From Anadara kagoshimensis (Eukaryota > Mollusca > Bivalvia > Arcoida > Arcidae): DNA of 64,000 bases. The notes below the pieces were generated by a model. That model was given only the letters and a program-made list of their open reading frames with translations, had not been told where the DNA came from and made no database searches. Within the stretch, counting starts at the first letter, position 1. Every line of letters starts with the position of its first letter. Shown piece after piece: positions 56,401-64,000 of the stretch. The stretch lies in NCBI GenBank assembly GCA_021292105.1, contig CM037868.1, positions 35,343,523-35,407,522 of the forward strand, read 5' to 3'. Position numbers and translations under genes: made by a program.

Positions 56401-59400
56401 TGTGCTTGTGTGTTGCGCTGATGATATTTTACAGCAGTGTTTTTTTTTATCGTGACACGGGGTCCCGTTTATTTCAAGTTCCCATCAAAAAGAACCGTGA
56501 CTTTCATATCATAATGCCGTGTGCTAGGTGAAAGGACAGTCACTGTCCACTTTCAAGTCTTTGTTCAGATCCGGCGAACCCATGACCTCCCATAAACTGA
56601 CACACTTTTTCACACTTTAAAAACGAAACATTCTTAAAGATGAAATAATTTTTTATTGATATATATTTGACGTCTCATAGTTCCATGTTCCTTTCACACA
56701 ATTTTTATTACACCCGTGACGGATGTAGCAAGCTAAGCAGAAGGTGCTTACCCTCCCGGGGCACCCGGCCTCACTTCCCTGGTGGAAGTTCACGTGTCTA
56801 ACCTAACCTGTCAGTTCCAAAGTTTTTACTTTGCTTCTGGATTATGATTCGGACATGGATTAGTATGTTTGTTTTTGATTTTTCGTAGTATAATTTTTTT
56901 ATGATTGGAGATTGTTTGATTAGAATGGTGACACGATTTGGACTTGGACTTGTGTGTCTTTTTTTAAATTCACTACAAACCAGTCCATGTTTTCAATTTT
57001 TCCAATAAATAAAACGTACGTACATTATATCAGATGAAAGTATGTCGGCTCTGATAGTAAAGTAATCTTCTATCAATGAACCTGCTTCTACCAAGTGATG
57101 CCTCGTTGCTGACGAAACAATATTTCCAGAATTTATTTCGATCTCTGATACTAAATTTTCGGCAAAATTACTCGGGTTATATATACGATAAGATATATTT
57201 TTCTCTATTCCATCAATAAGCATATCTGAAAGGAATAAAAATTGAATTGAATTTCAATAACCATAAAAACAAACATACTAGTTCATTTCAAATTGTAATC
57301 CTAAAGCAAAGTAAAAACTTTGAAATTGACCAATTGACGGATCGCCGGCCACGCCTGAATTACACGCAAAAAGAATGAAAACTCGGCATGAATTGTGATA
57401 TTTAACGACAGTCACTGACACTATAACGTCATTAGTTGCCGTGACACTTCTTTGGTATCGTGATGGCGGCTAGTGTCGGAAATAAAAGGCGTGGCCGGCG
57501 ATACGTTAAACACGTGAACTTCCTGATACATGAACTTCTCTGATACTAAATTTTCAGCTACTTTACCCGTTTGTATGTCCAAATTGCATTCCCAAAGCAA
57601 ATAAAAAACACTTTAAAATTGAGTAATTATGTTTAACACGTGGACCTTCAGGAAAGTGAGGCCAGTTGCTCCGGAAGGGAAAGGATAATAAAGTGCTGTG
57701 AAATAATTTATATTCTTTGAATTTAAGTTTCTTGGTTGTAATTAAAAAATCAATTGATAATCAAACATAAACATCGAGTCCAAGACACAATTCCAAACTG
57801 ATGTTTTGGAAATAAAGTTAAACACGTGAACAGTTTACAAGAGAAGTGGAGCCGGATGCGCTGGAATGGTAAGCAATTTTTGTAACCGCTAAGTGTCTTT
57901 TCAACATTGAGAATGAAAGAAACTTAGGACTATAAGACGTCAAATGTATCTAGAGTAATTTTTGATACAGAAATACTTTATCTTCACTTTCCTGGTAGAA
58001 GTTCATGTGTTTAACAAACTCAATTAACCGTTCCAGAGTACCCGGCCTCACTTCCCCGGTGAAAGTTAGCGAATCCAACCTTACTTGTCAGTTCCAAAGT
58101 TTTTACTTTGCTTCTGGATTGTGATTCGAACATAAATAAATATGTTAGTTTATTGTTAATTTCTAAGTTGCAAATTTTAACTTTGTTTTAGGATTGTTAT
58201 TTTGACATTTTTTAAAAAGAAAACCGAACTAATGGCACTTTTCTGTGTCATCAAATTTTATTTAGATCCTTTTTAACTGTTTGCACATCAAAATATAGGA
58301 GTTTTTACCTTAATAGATGGAAAGTCTTGTAAATATTATAAACATTTATTGATAGCAAAAATTGACTCTTTGTTTTGTTGGCATTCAATCCTCATGAATG
58401 CAATGTTGATCATGACCTCTGATGACGTAACTTTTAACACGATCCGATTACGTGAAAGAATATCATTCTATTACGTCACGTATTGTTTGATTGGTCAGAT
58501 TCTGACCTAGTTTCAACCTTTCTATCCTAATTTGAAAAAAAGCTGTTCCATCAAACCCATATCTTTGTGGGAATAATGAATAAAATAAATCAGTGTAGTG
58601 ATATCTTTACATTTCTAAAGTGTAAACAATATATTATTATGATCGTAAATATAAGAAATAACATTCTATTTGAGTGTATCCATTCGGTATTCGCCTTCAT
58701 GTTAAATATGCTATTCTTGACTCTGATTCATAATACCAAATTATATACACTCAAACAGAATGTTATTTCTTAAAAATAAGAAATCTTTAAAATATTTTCG
58801 AAAACTTCGATAAACTGCGTCAAAGAAATATGCATCATATTAAAACAGCGTACAGGTAAAACATATATTGATTACTAAATACCCGATGTCAAACGGCAAT
58901 TGTAGTAATTGTCGAGTAGTAAACTGATAGGTCTATTGAATGGTTTCAAAGCTTCTCGCTTATTTCATAAATTGAGCCCGCGGTGGCCTAATAGATAAGA
59001 CGTCAGTCTACAAATCCAGGGGTTTTCACCGCTGTGAGTTCCAGTCCCGCTCAGACTACATATGGGAAAGTGCATTTTTCTTGACATTGGCCATTACTGG
59101 TTTACCTGGTATCAGTATAATGGACTGAGGGAGTGGTACGCTTGTCTGTGGCACACTAACTCGGTGAGCTAGCACCTTAAAGTCGCCCTAGTACAAGGCA
59201 GACCATACAACTCTCATGTATACACGAAATTTTTCGTAGATTAATCCATAGAAATTAATAAATAGTTATTGTCGCGAAAAGCTGAAAAATTGCTGACGCG
59301 ACATTAGGCAACATTCAATTATTGGACTTATATCATAACAATCTGTCCATGAATACGCTTATTTGAAGGAAGTTTTTCAACACACTACCTTCCACCAAGG

Positions 59401-62400
59401 ATGTGAGTCCGGGGTTTTCAACAAGTCTTAGGACTCAAATATCCTTAATTCGAACAGATATACAAGTACCTACCATATATGGGGATTAGATGAAGCTTTA
59501 TGTTTACTGGATTAAAAATCAGCCATTTAATTCTTTTTAAGGTATTTCCAAGTTCGTCTTGCGTAATTAATTGAAAAACAAATTTCTGAAAACAAAATAA
59601 TATCTTTTCAGATTATTCGCATTTGGCTTAGTATCAGTATAATAATTTGAGTGATTAGCGATGCTTATCTTGTGTACTAGAACGAAGCACAGAACTCCAA
59701 AGCCGAATATATCTAATAAATATTTATTGGCTCCAACCGACCTATATATGAAAAATCAGTAGATCAATAAACGTTTTACAGAAAATGTACCCTCACTAAG
59801 TGAAAGATGCAAATATTAAGACTTGAGATTGTATCCATGCATTGAACTTGAACCATCAGTTTTTGAATTAGATAAAAACGTCACTGGTCCCAAAATATAA
59901 CAAACCAAACATTCCTATTTTTGTCCAAACCTTAATTTTAAAGAAAAGTAAAGACATTTATGGATAGCAATTAAAGAAACACAGGTGAACTTTGACGAAA
60001 GGTACAAGTCCGGGTGAACATGAAAGATAAGCAACTCCTGTTTATATACTAATAGGTACACCTTCCACGAGTGAAATAAAAAATAGGAAGGAAAGGAAAA
60101 TGGAACAATAATTAAGAATACAAGGAACTATGGAATATCAAATATATTCAAGGTAATCCTGGAAAAAAACACCATACGTTTTAACAATATTATAATCATT
60201 CTTTTCAATAATATAATGATAGCGATAAACCTAGTCTTGCAATACCCCTGGGTCAACAATTTATTTGTAAGCATCTTGCTTCTTTGTATAATGCTCTACA
60301 ATAGATACAGACATTTATTCTTTTCAAAAATATGATGATGACAAGAAGGCTTTTTGAGTGCCCGAGAAGCCATGTCTTGCAATATCCCTTTTGGGTCAAC
60401 AAATTATTGGAAAGTAGCTTGTTTCGTTGTTGTAAAACGTTATCGTTGCGCGAACAAGCTCTACCTATTTAAGATATTGTTGAGTTCCATTACCTGTTGT
60501 ACCATGGTAATTGACGCAAAATACTGATTCGTCATTGTGTTCAAATCAGAATCTATTTGTAAGTTGTATTCTGTTATTAATTCTCCATTTAAATCTAACA
60601 ATCTGAGAACTCCATTTTTTCCAGTGATGTTAAGTCCAAACACTGTGATAATAGTGGTGTAATTTTGACCTGCAACGTAAAAGGTAAATAGTTAAAATTT
60701 GCACTAAAACAAGAGACGGTTTTAATCATAGAATCAGCTGAAAGAGATTAGATAAAATGACAAAATGTTAACGGGTAAGGACTACTTGTGTTAGTTCCCA
60801 AATTCTTTTACAAAATTTCGTTGATTTTGCTGTGAAGTTCCTTTTTCAGTTGAACTGAGAACTGCCTGACGTAGACTAGCGAAAGTAAAATGATAATGAT
60901 TGCTGTACATTATAAAAGAATGGGATTTGCACCGACTTGAATTTTAGAAACCCGTTCTGCTTTGCTGTTTATAGCTTCTACGATTAATCAATAAACAGAG
61001 TAAAAAAATAAAAATAAAAAAATTTAAAAAAAAAGTAAAATTATGCAAATAGACATTTTCACTGTTAAATGTCGCGAAAATCGCCATTTTCAGATAGCCA
61101 TGTACCTTTTTATTCTCAAGGTGATACTGCAGTTGAACACATCAATATAAAATACTTGGAAGAGATTGATTTTCGCAATTTTCGCTAAAAATAAACGCTT
61201 CCTGATTTACAGTTATATATGATATATTTTTTGATATGATATTCGGTAAACAATTTCCACTCTTCTCAGTGTCGCAAATTTACGATAAAAAGATGGAAAG
61301 CAACATGTTACATTATTAAAACATTTCTATTGATAATTGAAAAAATATGATTTTACCTACAACTGGATTACCCACTGATTCGTACACATATCCTTCCTTA
61401 TTGGGTTGCATAAGTGTAAAAGTAAAATCTACATCACTTTGTGCTGTAATATTTACAACTAAATCCTTGTTACCATGGTTACCAACGAATTGCCATCTTC
61501 CGGTTAATGGCGCCTGAAAAAAACACAATATATTCTGTTCAGGATTTCAAATATCCTATTTTCATTCCATTTAATAAAATGAAGGTGTCACAGTTTGGCC
61601 AAAGCACTACCGATGAGGAAGTGTATTCCGAAACAACCGTCTAGTGTCGAAAATTAAAACTGGTATGATATGTTATTGTAAGTTTTGTTCAATTTAAAGG
61701 TTTCATGCATGGTGCGTAAAAACAATTCTGGTTATATGTTACGTTCACCGTTGCTTAAATGTATGACGGATTGACTACTGAATATAGTGTACAGGTCGAG
61801 AATAACTAGAAACCATCATTTACGGAATTTCTTTAACATAGACATTCTTATAGCAATGATTAGGGAAACATATGGCAGACATTTTAAGGTATTTATCAGT
61901 TTTTTATATTATAAACTAAAGATGTGAGACGAAAGAACAATCATTCTCCTCTTTCAAGACTCTGCTGGTGAATGTTTTCCCGAGAATATAAAAAAAACCC
62001 AGTAGGCAATAATTGTGTATAAATGCAAGAGATAAACTATTGTTCAAATTTACTGTAATTTAAAATCTAAATTCATCAAAACCTAATGTATACTCCTTAG
62101 TGAAATGTATTTCTTTAGCTACATTGGGCAAAATGTATTTAGGCCCTTTGGTTATCTTTTTAAATTTTGGTCAAGCAGGAATTGTATTCCGACACGGGCC
62201 ATCTAGTGCTGTAAAAATAAAATTGGAAAATATATAATGAAAAACAAACATGCTAATCTATATCAGAATCACAATACAAAAGCAAAGTAAAAACTTTGGA
62301 ACTGACAAGTTAGGTTATACCAATAGTGGGAACAAGGTCTATCATAGCATATTAATTGAGAACAAATACACCATAAGCAAGAGAAGCAGGTATATTGCTG

Positions 62401-62715
62401 CATAAGAAAGGAAAGTTGACAATAGAAAAATTGACGTCATCACGTTTGTCATAAAGTTTCAAATGTAGCCTTTCGTGTGCGTCATAATTCAGGTATAAGT
62501 CTAAGTATGAAGCAAAACTTTAGGAATCAGTCGTGTCTTTTATTTTAAGCTCACTAAAAAATTAGACTCGAGAAGAAATTCAAACAAGAACCCCCTTATG
62601 CAAATCAAGGCAAAAAATTATAAACATACTTGGACAGTCATTATCTGTTGTTTATCATACGAAATTATCCTCGAGTTGCTTAGTGCATTACCATTATTGA
62701 AGTTCAATCTTTCCC
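50336..62715 (-). CDS. VWA7/hemicentin-like type I membrane glycoprotein, C-terminal nine exons (5' end outside window)
   Basis: Nine minus-strand exons (62630-62715, 61357-61513, 60494-60669, 59474-59585, 57024-57225, 56116-56185, 53689-53912, 51389-51506, 50336-50461) have AG/GT borders. Their end phases fit one another at all eight junctions, giving about 420 codons and a stop. The product has beta-sandwich-like segments: TGRWQFV and SDVDFTFTLM; VVGQNYTTIITVFGLNITG; FVFQLITQDELGN; SYRIYNPSNF. It then has the signature of von Willebrand factor A domain-containing protein 7 C-termini: VTNIRHPVCQIV, SGVGISSVSLARTG, ISGTCCESYNRLEVLDTDD. One helix (IICITLGVIFAFILLSIALV) and a basic tail close it. 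Several NxT/S sites suggest glycosylation. The vWA domain should be upstream. Known roles of the family are poorly defined; cell-surface or matrix adhesion is an inference. Confidence 0.82.
50505..51060 (-). mobile_element. Three PLE 3' ends in series
   Basis: Tails start near 50511, 50626 and 50783, each with ccgggtgctc-type UTR; the third continues to gacgtcaaatatattcagga. They lie in the last intron of the VWA7-like gene. Confidence 0.75.
51061..51388. other. Last-intron sequence
   Basis: A PLE tail scrap (ctaatccgtgtccaaattaa, about 51248-51300) and otherwise nothing recognised. Confidence 0.45.
51389..51506 (-). CDS. VWA7-like exon with the CC motif
   Basis: Acceptor cttttcattttag; GTCCESYNRLEVLDTDDYLA to VEENVK; donor GTAATT, phase 0. 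Confidence 0.82.
51534..51844 (-). mobile_element. SINE family 1 with 13-bp target site duplication
   Basis: Flanked by caaaatcaattgg at 51521-51533 and 51845-51857. The tRNA-like head is cut off between the A and B boxes (ends cacttacggagcaa). Lies 28 bases upstream (minus sense) of the exon 51389-51506 acceptor. Confidence 0.88.
51860..52303. other. Intron sequence, nothing recognised
   Basis: AT-rich, no family match. Confidence 0.45.
52304..53352. mobile_element. 1-kb non-autonomous TIR element, copy 2
   Basis: Same ends and interior as 39171-40202 with scattered substitutions; followed by TA. Confidence 0.85.
53436..53614 (-). mobile_element. MITE, CAGTCCAACCTG family, TA-flanked
   Basis: cagtctaacctgtcttaaag ... 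aaactggtttgactg. Confidence 0.85.
53689..53912 (-). CDS. VWA7-like exon with the PVCQ signature
   Basis: Acceptor tttctgttttag; VTNIRHPVCQIVFKRGSC, WFAVTETMFSGVGISSVS, YGPLQVNI with two bases over; donor GTACGG. Confidence 0.82.
54001..54172. mobile_element. Foldback element
   Basis: Imperfect arms of about 75 bases: ctgacagggtgccagtacat at left and atgtactggcaccctgtcag at right, with inner cacctcgag / ctctcgaaaagc-type arms. Confidence 0.8.
54173..54935. other. Intron sequence with a small palindrome
   Basis: 54507-54566 pairs tactgtcacataatc with ttatgtgacagta. Otherwise nothing recognised. Confidence 0.5.
54936..55928. mobile_element. TIR element with TATACTGTAAACCG ends
   Basis: tatactgtaaaccg at left and cggtttacagtata at right are exact inverses, about 990 bp apart. 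Near the left end a perfect 26-base-arm hairpin (tttagcggcagttttatttt; 54957-55027). No transposase frame. Confidence 0.75.
55929..56107 (-). mobile_element. MITE, CAGTCCAACCTG family, beside a splice donor
   Basis: TA at 55927-55928 and 56108-56109. The left TA is also the last two bases of the 54936 element; the right end is six bases from the GTAAGT donor of exon 56116-56185. Confidence 0.85.
56116..56185 (-). CDS. VWA7-like exon (70 nt)
   Basis: Acceptor cttttttattgtag; IYNIKVKPSGSQETLQ to GRLK; donor GTAAGT. A MITE begins at donor position +9. Confidence 0.72.
56326..56603 (-). mobile_element. SINE family 1, diverged, head truncated
   Basis: gatgagttgagtttagaaat ... ttcaagtctttgttcagatc. 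Confidence 0.75.
56660..56892 (+). mobile_element. PLE 3' end
   Basis: tatatttgacgtctcatagt ... ggattagtatgtttgttttt. Confidence 0.75.
57024..57225 (-). CDS. VWA7-like exon
   Basis: Acceptor ttattcctttcag; DMLIDGIEKNISYRIYNPSN to ILSSDI with two bases over; donor GTACGT. Confidence 0.75.
57255..57331 (-). mobile_element. PLE tail, cut by a MITE
   Basis: ctaaagcaaagtaaaaactt up to gaccaatt, where the CGTATCGCCGGCC MITE begins; tail-like sequence resumes at 57509 (acacgtgaacttcct). Confidence 0.6.
57332..57508. mobile_element. CGTATCGCCGGCC MITE
   Basis: ggatcgccggccacgcct at left and ggcgtggccggcgatacg at right. Confidence 0.8.
57545..58165. mobile_element. PLE tail cluster
   Basis: Minus tails at about 57560-57700 and 57765-57980, then a plus tail at 57985-58160 (gttccaaagtttttactttg). 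Confidence 0.65.
58166..58976. other. Intron sequence with foldback 58653-58771
   Basis: aagaaataacattctatttg at 58653 has its near-complement ending at 58771 (27-base arms, about 65-base loop). Nothing else recognised. Confidence 0.6.
58977..59225 (+). mobile_element. tRNA-derived SINE, family 2
   Basis: Head cgcggtggcctaatagataa, B-box-like gtgagttccagtcccgctca, body to ctcggtgagctagcacctta and aaggcagacc. Confidence 0.7.
59226..59473. other. Intron sequence, nothing recognised
   Basis: Unique DNA between a SINE and the exon at 59474. Confidence 0.4.
59474..59585 (-). CDS. VWA7-like exon
   Basis: Acceptor ttattttgttttcag; KFVFQLITQDELGNTLKR to LIPIY plus one base; donor GTAGGT. Confidence 0.78.
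59895..60480 (-). mobile_element. PLE 3' region, strongly diverged
   Basis: taaacctagtcttgcaatac plus ccctgggtcaacaatttatt matches the RT end; UTR features are blurred. It ends within a few bases of the exon at 60494. Confidence 0.55.
60494..60669 (-). CDS. VWA7-like exon
   Basis: Acceptor ttttacgttgcag; QNYTTIITVFGLNITGKNGV to TMVQQ; donor GTAATG, phase 0. Confidence 0.8.
60670..61356. other. Intron sequence, nothing recognised
   Basis: A-rich run near 61008-61040; no family. Confidence 0.45.
61357..61513 (-). CDS. VWA7-like exon
   Basis: Acceptor tgttttttttcag; APLTGRWQFVGNHG to SVGNPVV; ends on one base of a Gly codon before GTAAAA. Confidence 0.8.
61514..62235. other. Intron sequence, unnamed repeat
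   Basis: ggccaaagcactaccgatga (61598) parallels 34984, and gtattccgaaacaaccgtct (61623) parallels gtattccgacacgggccatc (62187). An old repeat of unknown type. Confidence 0.4.
62236..62560 (-). mobile_element. PLE, internally deleted
   Basis: UTR start is joined at about 62322 to the RT segment (ccaatagtgggaacaaggtc), so most of the UTR and RT end is missing. Confidence 0.75.
62630..62715 (-). CDS. VWA7-like exon (first visible)
   Basis: Acceptor ttttaattacag, then ERLNFNNGNALSNSRIISYD, ending TVQ in phase 0 at donor GTATGT. Starts with two bases of a split codon, so another exon precedes it. Confidence 0.7.
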
Positions 62716-62789
62716 CTGTAATTAAAACATGAATTAAACATCTAACAGTGACTGAACGGTCTAAAGCGCTTACTAACGGATCAAACCGC

Positions 62790-63790
62790 ACCTCATAACC
62801 TTAGTTCTAATCCAACTCACGACAGAACCTGGTGTGGAAGCGTTTGCCATTTCGTTTGATGTTTTCTCTAAGCTCTTCGGTTTTCCCTACCATTGCTCAT
62901 CTCATAGCCTTAGTTCTAATCCCAATTCACGACAGAACCTGTGTGGAAGCGTTTGCCATTTCGCTTGATGTTCTCTCTAAGCTCTTTGGTTGTCCCTACC
63001 ATTGCTCATCTCATAGCTTTAGTTCTAATCCCAATTCACGACAGAACCTGGTATGAAAGCGTTTGCCATTTCGCTTGATGTTTTCTCTAAGCTCTTCCGT
63101 TTTCCCTACCAAACCGCATCTCATAGCCTTAGTTCTAATCCAACTCACGACAGAAACTGGTGTGGAAGCGTTTGCCATTTCGTTTGATGTTTTCTCTAAG
63201 CTTTTCGGTTTTTTCTATCATAGCGCCTCTCATAGCTTTAGTTCTTATCCCAATTCACGATAGAACCTGGTATGAAAACGTTTGCCATTTCGCTTGATGT
63301 TTTATCTAAGCTCTTCGGTTTCCCTACTATAGTGCCTCTCATAGCTTTAGTTCTAATTCAACTCACGACATAACTGGTATAAAAGCGTTTGTCATTTCGC
63401 TTCATGTTTTCTCTAAGCTCTTCGGTTTTACCTACCATTGCTCATCTCATAGCCTTAGTTCTAATCCCAATTCACAACAGAACCTGGTATGAAAGCGTTT
63501 GGCAATTCGCTTGATGTTTTCTCTAAGCTCTTTGGTTTTCCCTACCATAGCGCCTCTCATAGCTTAAGTTCTAATCCAACTCACGACAGAACCTGGTATG
63601 AAAGCTTTTGCCATTTCGCTTGATGTTTTTGTAAGCTCTTCAGTTAACCCCTACCATTGCTCATCTCGTAGCCTTAGTTCTAATCCCAATAAGCCACAGA
63701 TTCTAGTACATGAAAAGGTTTGTCATCTCGCATGCCGAAAGTCGATGGTTTCCTCTAAGCTTTCCAGTTTGTTTCTACCATTCTGGAACT
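62790..63790. repeat. 109-bp minisatellite, about nine units
   Basis: Core cgtttgccatttcgcttgat recurs about every 109 bases (62841, 62950, 63060, 63168 and on), with alternating gctcatctcatagcc / gcgcctctcatagct ends hinting at a two-unit higher order. Open frames here are repeat-derived. It sits upstream (minus sense) of the first visible VWA7-like exon, hence probably in an intron. Confidence 0.92.
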
Positions 63791-64000
63791 GACCGGCAAA
63801 ACACAATTTAAAAAGACAAGAAATAAAGTTTGTTTTTCAATGAACTAAGAGGTAATCATTTTTAACACTGAGTTAAATCCCATCTGTATACAGAAATACT
63901 GTCTCAATAATATTGAATTTCTCTTTTGATAACTTTAATATAGCTTTTAAGCCCCTTTAAGAACTACTTAGATTGTTTTGTGATAGTTACATGCTAAACG

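Noticed and set aside
62832..63263. Two open frames of 66-74 codons
   Set aside because: Both are reads through the 109-bp minisatellite, repeating the same peptide.

Overview
The window is eukaryotic, AT-rich and dominated by repeats. It most resembles the genome of a lophotrochozoan animal, probably a bivalve mollusc. Evidence for this is spliced genes with canonical GT-AG introns, tRNA-derived SINEs, Penelope-like (PLE) and LINE retroelement remnants, many TA-flanked MITEs, long (CT)n, (TTTA)n and (TA)n tracts, a decayed NACHT/STAND-ankyrin gene of the kind expanded in molluscs, and a VWA7-like membrane protein gene. There are no prokaryotic operons, no CRISPR array and no rRNA. The organism call is an inference.

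Three loci look genic. (1) On the minus strand at 50336-62715, nine small exons join with fully consistent splice phases. They encode about 420 residues of the C-terminal part of a VWA7/hemicentin-like type I membrane glycoprotein, ending in one transmembrane helix and a short basic tail. The 5' exons lie beyond the right edge. (2) On the plus strand at 40505-46707, four tiny exons (48, 22, 39 and 38 nt) with perfect splice signals and phase encode a 48-residue prepropeptide with a signal peptide and a KKR processing site. A TATA box and a full CRE (TGACGTCA) lie just upstream. Its last two exons are present again, base-identical, at 1280-1318 and 2534-2571. (3) On the plus strand at 5465-9570 there is an intronless STAND/NACHT C-terminal plus ankyrin gene broken by about ten frameshifts, several of them single-base changes in homopolymers.

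Layout: 1-5474 is one copy of a >5 kb segmental duplication whose partner is 44113-49673. It carries the peptide-gene 3' exons, PLE 3' ends, a SINE and a Tigger-like end. 5465-9950 is the NACHT-ankyrin pseudogene and its tail. 10000-25500 is intergenic repeat territory (LINE 3' ends, SINEs, MITEs, microsatellites). 26151-31595 is a pair of about 2 kb direct repeats around a Gypsy-like LTR end and a coiled-coil ORF. 32000-38900 is tandem arrays, including a 17/34-bp array that grew out of a MITE, and SINEs. 39171-40202 is a 1-kb TIR element, followed by the peptide gene. 50336 to the right edge is the VWA7-like gene, whose introns are filled with PLE tails, SINEs, MITEs, foldbacks and a 109-bp minisatellite.

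The most notable points are the undescribed small secreted peptide gene in tandem copies, the VWA7-like gene model recovered from short exons, a filled-site/empty-site pair dating a TTAA-MITE insertion after the segmental duplication, and a dispersed family built from head-to-head 20-bp CCGGAATAAT units. All calls come from reading the sequence; no database search was made.
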